From NCBI GenBank assembly GCA_016194905.1, contig JACQAP010000005.1:1-64000 (forward strand): DNA of 64,000 nt, given 5' to 3'. The DNA comes from Betaproteobacteria bacterium (lineage in GTDB: Bacteria; Pseudomonadota; Gammaproteobacteria; Burkholderiales; JACQAP01). Of this stretch, positions 52,747 through 61,553 are shown one piece after another. The position numbers were made by a program, and so were the translations under genes. Each line of letters starts with the position of its first letter. The stretch's first letter is position 1. The notes under the pieces were generated by a model. The model did not search any database. It was given only the letters and a program-made list of their open reading frames with translations, and was not told the origin of the DNA.

Positions 52747-52815
52747 GACTCACATGGCCGCAAGTTCGGGGCTTCAGTTAGCGCCTGCCAGAACAAGACC
52801 TGCCCCCTCACCTTT
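52747..52815. repeat. 68-bp direct repeat, copy B
   Basis: Second copy of the repeat at 51844-51911: GACTCACATGGCCGCAAGTT... to ...CCCCCTCACCTTT. It lies upstream of the nucleotidyltransferase operator and downstream of the spermidine-synthase-like gene. Confidence 0.75.
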
Positions 52816-52828
52816 CCCCAGCCTTCAC

Positions 52829-53536
52829 TCACCACGCCAGGTACACCGTGTTCGTCGCTTCGCGGTCCTGCAGCGGATTATGGAACCCGACCACATGCGC
52901 CTCCACTGAAGAAAACACCCGGGCCAGGGTCGCTTGGAAAGTCTCGTCCGGCGGGTCATTCGACCACAGTCCGAAAACGCCTCGCGGCTGAAGGTGGGCG
53001 GCGAGGCGGCGCAAACCATCCGACGAATAAAACGCAGCGTGATCCGGATAAAGCACATGGCCGGGGGAGTGATCGATGTCCAGCAGGATCGCGTGGAACC
53101 GCTTGTCCGGAACCCGCGGATCGATGCCATTGGAATTCACCCGCGCGTAGAAATCGCCGACGAGGAATTCGCAGCGAGAATCGGCGCTCAATCCGGCGCC
53201 CAGGGGCACCAGTCCGCGCCGGTGCCAGTCGATCACCACCGGCAACGCCTCGACCACCAACAACGAGCGCACGGCGACATGGTCCAGCACGGCGCGCGCT
53301 GTGTAGCCCAGTCCCAGGCCGCCGACCGCAACGTCCAGCGGCCCGGCCTCGCATGCCGCCAGCGCGAGCCTCGCCAGCGCAACCTCGCCATCGGTGAACA
53401 GGCTCGACATCAGGAACTCGTCGCCAAGTTTCACTTCGTACACCTCGACGCGGAGCCTGGGCTCAGTGCGCCGCCGCAGGGTGATTTCGCCCATTGGCGT
53501 ATTGCAATAGTCCAGTTCTTCGAAGTCGGGTTTCAT
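52829..53536 (-). CDS. Spermidine-synthase-like methyltransferase-fold protein
   Basis: Protein of 235 aa. The glycine-rich AVGGLGLGYTARAVLDH, then VVEALPVVIDWHRRGLVPLG and ILLDIDHSPGH fit the spermidine-synthase fold, with an N-terminal beta part (YCNTPMGEITLRRR). It lacks the full polyamine-site set that I would expect of SpeE, so its reaction is unsure. ATG 53536 chosen because the following sequence begins the fold. Confidence 0.75.
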   Translation of the reverse strand: MKPDFEELDYCNTPMGEITLRRRTEPRLRVEVYEVKLGDEFLMSSLFTDGEVALARLALAACEAGPLDVAVGGLGLGYTARAVLDHVAVRSLLVVEALPVVIDWHRRGLVPLGAGLSADSRCEFLVGDFYARVNSNGIDPRVPDKRFHAILLDIDHSPGHVLYPDHAAFYSSDGLRRLAAHLQPRGVFGLWSNDPPDETFQATLARVFSSVEAHVVGFHNPLQDREATNTVYLAW

Positions 53537-53658
53537 CTTCCAGGTTATTCGTAATGTCCGGCGCGATAATTTGGGGCATGGATAGATTAGCGAACTCCTC
53601 CAGCACGCCATCTTTCAGCAAGAAAATATCCAGGTTCGCCTTATCGCGTTATGAGTCC

Positions 53659-54321
53659 TTACAGCTTTCCGGCTTCCAGAAAACTGAAGTATTCAATCCT
53701 GTTGAAGATGATGTGGTCCAGCAGTTCGATGCCTACGATTTCACCCGCCGCTTTGAGCTGAGCGGTGATGTTGATGTCACTTTGCGACGGTTCAACACCA
53801 CCGCTGGGGTGATTGTGGGCAACGATGACGGCTGAAGCACGGTCGAACAGCGCATCCGCGAAGACTTCGCGCGGATGAACCGGGCTGCGGTCAATCAGGC
53901 CAATCGAAACGACGCGGATGTTCAGCACTTCATTCGCGCCATTGATGCTGGCGCATAGAAAGTGCTCCTGCTTCCGGTCGGCGTAGTGCCGGATGTGAGG
54001 CAACAGATCGGCCGGGGTTTCAATCTTAGCGCCCTCCGGTTTGATGCGGCGGCGGGCGAACTCGATCGCCGCGAGAATCAGGGTGGCCTTCGCGTCGCCC
54101 ACGCCTTCGAACTGCGTCAGGTCTTCGGCCTTCACTTCCAGGCCCTTCTCGTCAATGAGCCGCGCCAGCTTCCCGGCGAGGGTCATGACATCCATCCCGG
54201 GCGTGCCTTTCCCAAGCAGAACCGCCAGCAGTTCCCGATCGCTCAAGGCAGCCGCGCCTTTCCGGAGCAGCTTCTCTCGCGGCCGGTCGGCTTCGGGCAT
54301 CTGGTGAATGGTCTTGCTCAT
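53659..54321 (-). CDS. radC: RadC-family JAMM protein
   Basis: Protein of 220 aa. An HhH-like N-terminal half (KAEDLTQFEGVGDAKATLILAAIEFA) precedes a JAB/JAMM domain with the metal motif HNHPSGGVEPSQSD and the upstream Glu in ...NGANEVLNIR. RadC was named for DNA repair, but this is no longer well supported. Copies on mobile and defence islands are common. It starts 4 bp after the displaced end of hsdR1, hence probably co-transcribed with it. Confidence 0.93.
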   Translation of the reverse strand: MSKTIHQMPEADRPREKLLRKGAAALSDRELLAVLLGKGTPGMDVMTLAGKLARLIDEKGLEVKAEDLTQFEGVGDAKATLILAAIEFARRRIKPEGAKIETPADLLPHIRHYADRKQEHFLCASINGANEVLNIRVVSIGLIDRSPVHPREVFADALFDRASAVIVAHNHPSGGVEPSQSDINITAQLKAAGEIVGIELLDHIIFNRIEYFSFLEAGKL

Positions 54322-54325
54322 CGCC

Positions 54326-54537
54326 TCATGCCGCGAATGACAGATGGTGCTGGATCACGGTGAACGCCATGATGTCGAAGATGCCGCTGGGGTCCGTGTA
54401 CTTCGGATCCGACAATTCCTCGTAGCGTCCTCGCGCGTCATAGGCGGTTTGAATCTCGCCGTTCACCTGCCCGCGATAAGCGCCTTCGAGGTAGATGCCG
54501 TCGTCCCGGTGGGCGGTGACCGTGCTGCGAATGGCTG
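54326..54537 (-). pseudogene. hsdR: Displaced C-terminal part of hsdR1
   Basis: In the frame next to hsdR1 a tail of about 70 residues (IRSTVTAHRDDGIYLEGAY..., YEELSDPKYTDPSGIFDIMAF, ending HHLSFAA) reads to TGA 54326. It has clear coding character and is absent from the frame that hsdR1 uses. The gap to radC is then 4 bp, as in an operon. A single missing base near 54530-54537 (CAGCCATTCGC) explains the displacement. Confidence 0.75.
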
Positions 54538-57243
54538 GGTCGCGGCTTTCTCCTCCGTGACCTGCTTGATGTAGAGCGCCTCCTCGTCAGTGATAGCGAA
54601 CCTGGCCTGGATCTCTGCGATCATGTCCTGAACGGACACCTTCTTCGGGGGCGGGCCAGAGCCCTTCTTACCAGCTCCCGGTTTGAGTTTGACCGTTCCA
54701 CCGCCCCTCTCTACGCCCTGATATTCAACAGCGGCCTTGATGACTTCTGTCTGGCGAATCTGCTTCATCAACTCGGACACACTGCCTTGTTTGATGAGTT
54801 GCGGGCCGACGTATTCGGCAAACGTGGCGAGTTGCTTGATCTCCGGCGCAAAGGTGAAGAAGCAAGTGAGGAAGTGAAAACTCTTCACGAAGCGGGCAAG
54901 CAGGTAAACGAATTCCTTGCGCTCTTCCGGGTCGGTGAGTTTCGCCTGAAAGCGAGTCCGCAGCGCGTTGACCGAGAACTGCACCTGGGCATCCGTGCCG
55001 GTCGCGAGCAGCTTTGCGAGATCAGCAGCATCCTTCTGCGTGAACACCGCCGCAGCCAGAATCTCGGCGTGCAATTTCGGGCAGAGGTACTGGTCCGGCT
55101 CTTCCGGCTCGAAGGGCGTGCCTTTTCGGTATTTGACGAACGCCTTGAGGATCGCCTTGGCGTTGTTGGTGAAGTCCACGACCACGACACGATCCTTGCC
55201 TTCGTAGCAGCGGTTCAGCCGCGACAGCGTCTGCATGGCGTTGCGGTCCGCGACCGGCTTGTCGAGGAACATGCCGGCCAGCAGAGGCTGGTCGAAACCT
55301 GTCTGGAACTTGTTGGCCACGATCATCAGGCGGTAGTCGTCGCCCTCGAACCGCTGCTCGATCAACTCACCGTCCTTCAATTCGTTGACTGCGTGCTCGG
55401 AGATCGCCGCGTTGGTCTCCGGATGAACGAAATCCGAGAAGGCATAGAGCGCCTTGTAGGCCGCGCCGCGCTCCTTGAGCTTCTCCTTGATGATCTGGAA
55501 ATAGCGCAGCCCGGCGACGCGCGAGGTGGTCACGATCATCGCCTTGGCGCGTCCGCCGATGAGCGGCATCACGTCCTTCTCGAAGATGCGCAGCATCACC
55601 TCGGCCTTGTACTGAATCAGGCCATCATCCTGGAAGGCCACGTTCTGGAGCGCCTTGGACACGACCCCCTTGGGATAGAGTTTCTCCTCGTCCAGCTTGG
55701 GCACGACCGGGCAATGCGCGTTGTAGAGCGTCTTGTAGGAAATGATGCTGGCCGCCACATCCACGATGTAGCCTTCGGCGATGGCCTCGGCCTCGGAGTA
55801 GGTGTCGAACGGCTCGCCGAAAAGGGTGACGGTGGCCGGGGCAGGCGTCGCAGTGAACGCGACGATCATCTGATTGAGGTCATGCTCGCGGATGATCCTG
55901 GCGAGTTGTTCTTCGAGATCTTGCTCGGGAGCCTCGGCATCAGGATCGTCCGCTCTGCGGAACGGCAATCGAATGGCCGCACCCATCTGACCTTCCTGCG
56001 AGCGGTGGGCTTCGTCAATCAGGAAAGCCACCCGGAGTTTCTTCAGTTCGGAATTCTTCTCGATCTCCTCCAGCACCCAGGCGAACTTCTGCTGCGTGGT
56101 GACGATGATCGGCTTGCGGCCCGTCAGGAACCGCGGCAGGTCCTCAGCCTTCCGCGCCAGGCCAACGACATCCTTGAGGTGAGTGAAGTTCTCGATCTCG
56201 TCCTTGATATTCGTATCGAGCGATTTCCGGTCTGTGAGGATGAACACCAGGTCCACGAGCTTCTCGCTCGTGCCGGGCTTGAACAGACTGTGGAGGCGGT
56301 CCGCCAGCCAGCACATGGTCAGCGTCTTGCCGCTGCCCGCCGAATGATTGACCAGATACTTGCGGCCGATATCGGCCTTCGCGGCGAATTGCGCCGAGAT
56401 GTCGTCCGTAACCTTCCGCACCGTGCGGCTCTGGTGATAGCGCGGGAACAGGGTGAAGGCCGGACGCTCCGGCTTGTCGTCCTCCGCGTCGCGCTGGGGC
56501 ACGCGGACGAGGAAGAAAGCGAGCGCTTCGAGCAACTGGTCCTTCGCCAACACCTCGCGGTACAGGAACTCCACCGGGTATTCAGTCGCCGTTTGCGGCG
56601 TGTTCGTCAGGCCCGTGTTGTGCCAGCGGAAGTTCTGTTCCCGGCGCGGGTCGGTGGCGGCCATTGCGTCGCTGGTGTCGGCGGCGAGGTAGAGGAACGG
56701 ATGCTGGAAGATCTTGTGAGCGTGGTCGCGGGCGGCGAACTGCGCGACAGCGTCATGCACGGTCTGGTTCTTCTCGTGTTTCAACTCCAGCGCCACGATG
56801 GGCAGGCCGTTGAGGAAGAAGACGAAATCAATCTCCTGATTGGTCTCGCCGAAATAGAAATGCGGGCGAAAGGTAATGCGATTCTCGCCGTGTTTCCTGG
56901 CAGCGGCGCTCTCGGCAGAGCGGGGCTTGGGGTAGTAGAGCCGCAGCTCCAGCCCGCGAACCTTGAGGCCGTGGCGGAGGAGCATCCACAACGGCGTGTG
57001 CTCCAGTTCCTTGCGCAGGGCCTTGAATACCTCATCCCGCGCATCCGTGCCATATTCGTCAGTGAGCTTCTTGAGCGTGTCGTTCTGCGTGGCCTTGAGA
57101 AAGGCCCAGAGTTGATCTTCAGCGATGTAATGCTCGGTGTCGGTGATGTCGGCCTGTTCGAGCACGCCATACTTGTGCTCGCGGACGAGAAAATCCGCGA
57201 TGTGCTGCTGGAATGTGAGCTCAGGAGCCTTCTTGCGCGCCAT
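54463..57243 (-). CDS. hsdR: Type I restriction R subunit, frameshifted at 3' end
   Basis: Motor/nuclease subunit of about 926 aa as read. HsdR nuclease: QEIDFVFFLNGLPIVALELKHEK (Asp, Glu-Leu-Lys of the PD-(D/E)xK core). Helicase: HSAGSGKTLTMCWLADRL (Walker A), LIDEAHRSQEG (DEAH), FTATPAPAT and FQTGFDQPLLAGMFLDKPV...MQTLSRLNR (motif VI). All core motifs are intact, so only the C-terminal end is damaged (see displaced tail). It is translated toward radC; upstream lie a toxin-antitoxin pair and a truncated hsdS. ATG 57243 gives MARKKAPELTFQQHIADFL, the usual start for this family. Confidence 0.88.
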   Translation of the reverse strand: MARKKAPELTFQQHIADFLVREHKYGVLEQADITDTEHYIAEDQLWAFLKATQNDTLKKLTDEYGTDARDEVFKALRKELEHTPLWMLLRHGLKVRGLELRLYYPKPRSAESAAARKHGENRITFRPHFYFGETNQEIDFVFFLNGLPIVALELKHEKNQTVHDAVAQFAARDHAHKIFQHPFLYLAADTSDAMAATDPRREQNFRWHNTGLTNTPQTATEYPVEFLYREVLAKDQLLEALAFFLVRVPQRDAEDDKPERPAFTLFPRYHQSRTVRKVTDDISAQFAAKADIGRKYLVNHSAGSGKTLTMCWLADRLHSLFKPGTSEKLVDLVFILTDRKSLDTNIKDEIENFTHLKDVVGLARKAEDLPRFLTGRKPIIVTTQQKFAWVLEEIEKNSELKKLRVAFLIDEAHRSQEGQMGAAIRLPFRRADDPDAEAPEQDLEEQLARIIREHDLNQMIVAFTATPAPATVTLFGEPFDTYSEAEAIAEGYIVDVAASIISYKTLYNAHCPVVPKLDEEKLYPKGVVSKALQNVAFQDDGLIQYKAEVMLRIFEKDVMPLIGGRAKAMIVTTSRVAGLRYFQIIKEKLKERGAAYKALYAFSDFVHPETNAAISEHAVNELKDGELIEQRFEGDDYRLMIVANKFQTGFDQPLLAGMFLDKPVADRNAMQTLSRLNRCYEGKDRVVVVDFTNNAKAILKAFVKYRKGTPFEPEEPDQYLCPKLHAEILAAAVFTQKDAADLAKLLATGTDAQVQFSVNALRTRFQAKLTDPEERKEFVYLLARFVKSFHFLTCFFTFAPEIKQLATFAEYVGPQLIKQGSVSELMKQIRQTEVIKAAVEYQGVERGGGTVKLKPGAGKKGSGPPPKKVSVQDMIAEIQARFAITDEEALYIKQVTEEKAATQPFAARSPPTGTTASTSKALIAGR

Positions 57244-57274
57244 GTTCAGTCCGCCTGGCCGCAGTCCCGAATGA

Positions 57275-57628
57275 TTACTTCGCGGAAGCGCGTTTGACGC
57301 GGTAAGGGGCGGTGGGCTGCGCCACCCGCTTGACGCTCTTTTCATCCGGCTCGAACACCACCCGCACGCGCGCGTGCAGCGCTTCGGCGACGCGTCGCAG
57401 GTTGGCCAGAGAATGGCCTTCGTAATCGGGCGATTCGAGCCGGCTGATCTGCTGCTGCGACGTCTTAAGCCGCCGCGCGAGTTCCTTTTGCGAAAGTCCC
57501 GCCTGCTCGCGCAGCGCGGCGATCTGCAGCGCCACATCCCACGCCTCGCCCGCCCGCTTGAACCGCTCCGCAAAATCCGGATCACGGAGTTGCTCTTCGA
57601 GGTGAAGGTCAAAATTAGTTTTCTTCAT
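57275..57628 (-). CDS. HigA-like XRE antitoxin
   Basis: Protein of 117 aa with an XRE helix-turn-helix (IAALREQAGLSQKELARRLKTSQQQISRLESPDYEGHSLANLRRVAEAL). An acidic-basic N-terminal helix (MKKTNFDLHLEEQLRDPDFAERFKRAGEAW) matches antitoxins of the HigA/Gp48 type, and the basic tail may bind DNA. Its ATG overlaps the toxin stop (ATGA), and toxin comes first as in higBA. It likely represses its own promoter. Confidence 0.85.
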   Translation of the reverse strand: MKKTNFDLHLEEQLRDPDFAERFKRAGEAWDVALQIAALREQAGLSQKELARRLKTSQQQISRLESPDYEGHSLANLRRVAEALHARVRVVFEPDEKSVKRVAQPTAPYRVKRASAK

Positions 57629-57978
57629 AATTTCATTCTCTCCTGCCAGTCGCGCATCCGCTCCCGGGCCGTGCCGAGGTCGCGAGCTGCGATGGCCTGG
57701 CCTTTGCTGCGGATGCCGTGAACGGCGACGATGCGCCGGCCTTTCATAAAGAACCACAGCACGCGCGTGTTCAAATTGCCGACGTGGCGCAATTCAAACA
57801 ATCCGTCGCCCAACGCCTTGGTCAACGGTTCGCGATGAGCCTGTCGGCTTCGTAGCTTTCCCAGGCCAGCGAAGACCGCCGCAAAGTCGTCCGGATCGCT
57901 CGCCTCCAGCTCATCGAGAAACTCGCGTACGGGACACCTCCCCGCCACAGTCTCATAGTATTCTACGGTGAACTCCAT
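57625..57978 (-). CDS. HigB/Gp49-like toxin
   Basis: Protein of 117 aa of the phage-derived Gp49/RelE superfamily (VREFLDELEASDPDDFAAVFAGLGKL; LTKALGDGLFELRHVGNLNTRVLWFFMKGRRIVAVHGI). It is expected to be a ribosome-dependent mRNA interferase. It lies between the truncated hsdS and hsdR1, a typical insertion position inside restriction operons; it may stabilise the locus. Length and catalytic-like residues (R, Y/F, K) look intact. Confidence 0.85.
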   Translation of the reverse strand: MEFTVEYYETVAGRCPVREFLDELEASDPDDFAAVFAGLGKLRSRQAHREPLTKALGDGLFELRHVGNLNTRVLWFFMKGRRIVAVHGIRSKGQAIAARDLGTARERMRDWQERMKL

Positions 57979-57990
57979 TTTAAGTAAACA

Positions 57991-58278
57991 TCAAATTTGA
58001 TGTTGCCTTGCCTGAGGTGCCTCCGTCCGCTTCGCGGCCGCCAAGTCCGCCTCCGTCACCCGCCGCTGGCCGGTGACGCACTCGTGAATCAGCGATTTTC
58101 GATAGGCGGTGAGGGTGGCGATTTGTTGGTTCAGCGTTTCCTTTACTGCGAGAGCTTCTTGTTCTTTCATGTCGAGATACTCACCAATCGTCTTTTGCTC
58201 CTTCAAGGGGGGAAACGCCGCGAAGTTGGTCCCGATCCGCACGTTGTTAAGGTTTAGTTGGGTGCTAACGCGCGGCAA
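57991..58278 (-). pseudogene. hsdS: Type I restriction S subunit, C-terminal remnant
   Basis: Ninety-five residues covering only the end of a specificity subunit: VSTQLNLNNVRIGTNFAAFPPLKEQKTIGEYLD (end of the target-recognition part) and a long coiled-coil helix (KEQEALAVKETLNQQIATLTAYRKSLIHECVTGQRRV). Both recognition domains are missing. The break coincides with the end of a truncated zinc-ribbon gene, so a recombination joined the two. The remnant could still reach the ribosome, but no full specificity can be made. Confidence 0.85.
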
Positions 58279-58388
58279 TCGCCGCAGACGCAGGTGAACA
58301 AAGTGATATCCATCCCGAAATCCCTTCCGCCGGAGACGTGGGCGCTATAGCCGCAGGCGCGGCATCCGATCTGGTAGACGGTTCCCAT
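58254..58388 (-). pseudogene. Truncated zinc-ribbon protein
   Basis: ATG 58388 begins MGTVYQIGCRACGYSAHVSG..., with CRAC and CVCGDC as two Cys pairs, a small ribbon protein. It stops after 44 aa where it runs out of frame into the hsdS remnant (CRALAPN). The family normally continues past the second CxxC. So this is the other half of the recombination junction. Confidence 0.55.
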
Positions 58389-58535
58389 GATCAGGCAATC
58401 CTTTTCGTGGGCAAGGAGATAACGGCTCCCCTGCTTTCAGTCCCGGATGCTCGGTGAAGCGGGACCGGATTCATATCCAATATGGGCAGGGAAAACCCCA
58501 CTTTGAGTACGTTCCCCTTAATCTTTTGCCTAGTC

Positions 58536-61500
58536 TCACCGCGACTTGTCTCGCAACCTCCGATACGACTCCGCAGCCATCCATGCTGTCACCGTCTTCT
58601 GAAACGCAATGTCGTTCATATAGCGAATGAAGATCTCCTCGTTCTGATCCATGCGTTCGACAAAGAGCGTTTCGAGAAGATTCTTGAACACGAGCGCGAA
58701 CTTATCCTCGGGGTTCACGATCGCGGCCTGCTTGAGACCTTCGTCCGTTATCGCCGCCTCGACGATCTGATCAAAGAATAATTGATCAGCTTGATTAAAA
58801 TCCGTGCCAAAGCGCTCGTTAACCAGATCTATCAGGCGTGAGAGCAGTACCGGCTCACGTGCTGCGAGGCCACTGCCGACTTCAGTCGGTCCGTCCAGCG
58901 GTCGCGCATACTCTTTGGAAAGACTGATTGAGCCCTCACTAATTTTCTGCAAGCGGTAATACTCAAGCTGCACTTCTTCATCGAACTGATAGGCGGGGCC
59001 ACTCATTCGCCTGGGCAGCTTCGCCGCGAGATGACGCAGGAAGACGTACAACCGCTCAAGGTCCGAATCCTGATAGGGAATCACCTGACTCAAAAAGCCA
59101 TAGAGGTTCCGAAAGGCTTGTACCTTGCCTCTCCACAACTCAGCTTCTTCCTCGCTGGTCTTCTGTCGCACGGTAAAGCGTGACACCGCAGGATCCAAAG
59201 CCGTGTTCATCGCTTGATGGTCTGACGGACTCTGCCGTTGTTTCGGCATGAAGTAGACGGCGCAAAAACGTTCGACTTCCTCGTCGAGATAAACGCCCGA
59301 TGCATCCAGTTCACCCTTGATCGCATACATACGAGCCGGATCAACTTCCTCCCCTATCTCGGCGCCTTCGTAGTACGTTGCAAAGGCCTCGCGAATTTCT
59401 TCGCGGTCGTTCACGAAGTCGAGGACGAATGTGTCTTCCTTGAACGGGTGAATGCGGTTCAGGCGCGACAGTGTCTGCACGGCCTGGATCCCGGCAAGCC
59501 GTTTGTCCACGAACATCGTGTGCAGGAGCGACTGATCAAACCCCGTCTGGTACTTCTCTGCGACAAGCAAGACCTGGTACTCCTGGGTCGCGAACTTCTC
59601 GGGGAGCTCCTTCTCGGCGATGCCGTGATTCATGCCCTGTTCCGTGTAGCTGACGCCGTCGAGCTTATCGTCCAGCACCGTGCCCGAAAAGGCCACCAGC
59701 GACTTGATGGCGTAGCCCTTCTCCCGGATGTAGCGATCGAAGCTCTGCTTGTAGCGCACAGCCTCGAGGCGCGAGCCGGTCACCACCATCGCCTTCGCTC
59801 GCCCACCGATCTTGTGCCGAGTGACGGCCTGGAAGTGCTCGACCATCACCTCGGTCTTTTGCGCGATGTTGTGCGGGTGCAGCTTCATGAAGCGCGCCAA
59901 CGCCTGTGCGGCCTTCTTGCGTTCGACGTTGGGATCGTCCTCGCAGGCCTTGAGCAGCTTGAAATAGGTCGCGTAAGTCGTGTAGTTCTTCAGCACGTCG
60001 AGGATGAACTCCTCCTCGATCGCCTGCCGCATCGTGTAGCGGTGAGCGGGCCGTCCATCGCGGCCGAACACCGCGAGTGTCTTGTGCTTGGGCGTGGCGG
60101 TAAAGGCGAAGAAGCTCAAGTTCGACTGCTTGCCACGCTTGGCCATGCTGCGGAAGAGCTCTTCCATGTCTTCCCGGCCTTCCTCGGCCGCGCGCTTACT
60201 GGCCTCTTCCCGCAAGCCCTCGCCGCCCAGTACCTCCTTGAGGTCGGTCGCCGTCTCGCCACCCTGCGAACTGTGGGCTTCGTCGATGATCACTGCGCAA
60301 CGCCTGGTGGCGAGCGTCCCAGTTCCTGTCGTCCCGCGCTCCTCCGCCATCTTCAGCAACTGGCGGGACACGAAGGGGAACTTCTGCAGTGTCGTGATGA
60401 TCACGGGAACGGCATTCTCGAGCGCCTCGGCGAGCTGCCGCGAACTCTCGTCGATTCGCTGCACGACGCCACGCTTGTGTTCGAACTGGTAGATGGTGTC
60501 CTGAAGCTGCTGGTCGAGCACTACCCGGTCGGTCACCACGATCACGCTGTCGAATACCCGTTGGTTTGCCGCGTCGTGCAGGGACGCCAGCCGATGCGTC
60601 AGCCAACCGATCGTGTTGCTCTTGCCGCTGCCCGCCGAGTGCTCGACGAGGTAGTTGTGCCCCACACCCTCGCTACGGGCGGCGTCCACCAGCATGCGCA
60701 CCGCCTGAAGTTGGTGGTAACGGGGGAAGATCATCGACTCCGTCTTGACCTTGCGGCCCTGGTCGTCACGCTTCTCGTCGATCTGCAAGTGGATGAAGCG
60801 TGCAAGGAGATCGAGCAAGCTGTCCCGCTGCAGCACCTCTTCCCACAAATAGGCCGTGCGGTAGGTCCGCCCAGCCGGATCGGGCGGGTTGCCGGCGCCG
60901 CCGTCGCAACCCTTGTTGAACGGAAGAAAGTGCGTCGCGGTACCCGCCAAGCGGGTCGTCATCAGCACCGACTCGGTATCCGCCGCGAAGTGGACCAGGG
61001 TGCGGCGTTTGAACTCGAAGATCGGCTCGCGCGGATCGCGGTCCTGCTTGTACTGCCGACGGGCATCCTCAACGCGCTGGCCCGTGAGCGGATTCTTCAG
61101 TTCCACCGTGGCTACTGGAATACCGTTCAGGCTCAGCGTGACATCGAGGGATTTCTCGGAGCGCGGCGAGAAGTGAAGCTGTCGGGTCAGCCCAAGGCGG
61201 TTCGCAGCGTAGCGAGCCTCCAGCTCCGGGTTCAGGTCGTGCGCTGCCTTGAAGAACGCCGCATGCAGCGTCCGCCCATAGCACTTGAAGCCGTGGCGCA
61301 GGGTCGCGAGCGCACCGTTGGCGTCCATCCACTTGCACAGGTCGCCGAGGATTTGCTCCCCGGTCTTGTCCCCGTGCAACGCCTCCAGCTTCGCCCACTC
61401 CTTCGGTTGCGTCTCGCGGATGAAAGCGAGCACCGTCTCGGGGAAGATCGCGCGCTCGCGGTCGAAGCCCTCGGGCGCGATCCGCACGTAGCCATTCTGA

Positions 61501-61553
61501 AGCAGGTGCGCCTCGATGACGGTCTCGAACGCCGCCTCGTTCGTTCGATTCAT
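58536..61553 (-). CDS. hsdR: Type I restriction R subunit, second copy
   Basis: Intact motor/nuclease protein of 1005 aa. Nuclease core: SLDVTLSLNGIPVATVELKNPLTGQ; helicase: HSAGSGKSNTIGWLTHRL (Walker A), VIIDEAHSSQGG, FFAFTATPKHKTL and FDQSLLHTMFVDKRLAGIQAVQTLSRLNR. It is a different subtype from hsdR1 (for example EAHSSQGG instead of EAHRSQEG, and divergent N-terminal). ATG 61553 overlaps the DUF4411 stop (ATGA). It is the last gene of an operon reading from beyond the right edge. Confidence 0.94.
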   Translation of the reverse strand: MNRTNEAAFETVIEAHLLQNGYVRIAPEGFDRERAIFPETVLAFIRETQPKEWAKLEALHGDKTGEQILGDLCKWMDANGALATLRHGFKCYGRTLHAAFFKAAHDLNPELEARYAANRLGLTRQLHFSPRSEKSLDVTLSLNGIPVATVELKNPLTGQRVEDARRQYKQDRDPREPIFEFKRRTLVHFAADTESVLMTTRLAGTATHFLPFNKGCDGGAGNPPDPAGRTYRTAYLWEEVLQRDSLLDLLARFIHLQIDEKRDDQGRKVKTESMIFPRYHQLQAVRMLVDAARSEGVGHNYLVEHSAGSGKSNTIGWLTHRLASLHDAANQRVFDSVIVVTDRVVLDQQLQDTIYQFEHKRGVVQRIDESSRQLAEALENAVPVIITTLQKFPFVSRQLLKMAEERGTTGTGTLATRRCAVIIDEAHSSQGGETATDLKEVLGGEGLREEASKRAAEEGREDMEELFRSMAKRGKQSNLSFFAFTATPKHKTLAVFGRDGRPAHRYTMRQAIEEEFILDVLKNYTTYATYFKLLKACEDDPNVERKKAAQALARFMKLHPHNIAQKTEVMVEHFQAVTRHKIGGRAKAMVVTGSRLEAVRYKQSFDRYIREKGYAIKSLVAFSGTVLDDKLDGVSYTEQGMNHGIAEKELPEKFATQEYQVLLVAEKYQTGFDQSLLHTMFVDKRLAGIQAVQTLSRLNRIHPFKEDTFVLDFVNDREEIREAFATYYEGAEIGEEVDPARMYAIKGELDASGVYLDEEVERFCAVYFMPKQRQSPSDHQAMNTALDPAVSRFTVRQKTSEEEAELWRGKVQAFRNLYGFLSQVIPYQDSDLERLYVFLRHLAAKLPRRMSGPAYQFDEEVQLEYYRLQKISEGSISLSKEYARPLDGPTEVGSGLAAREPVLLSRLIDLVNERFGTDFNQADQLFFDQIVEAAITDEGLKQAAIVNPEDKFALVFKNLLETLFVERMDQNEEIFIRYMNDIAFQKTVTAWMAAESYRRLRDKSR

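Noticed and set aside
54787-57297. Very long open frame (over 800 codons) on the + strand opposite hsdR1
   Set aside because: It is the antisense shadow of a GC-rich gene; the translation is low-complexity and without motifs, while the - strand has all restriction motifs.
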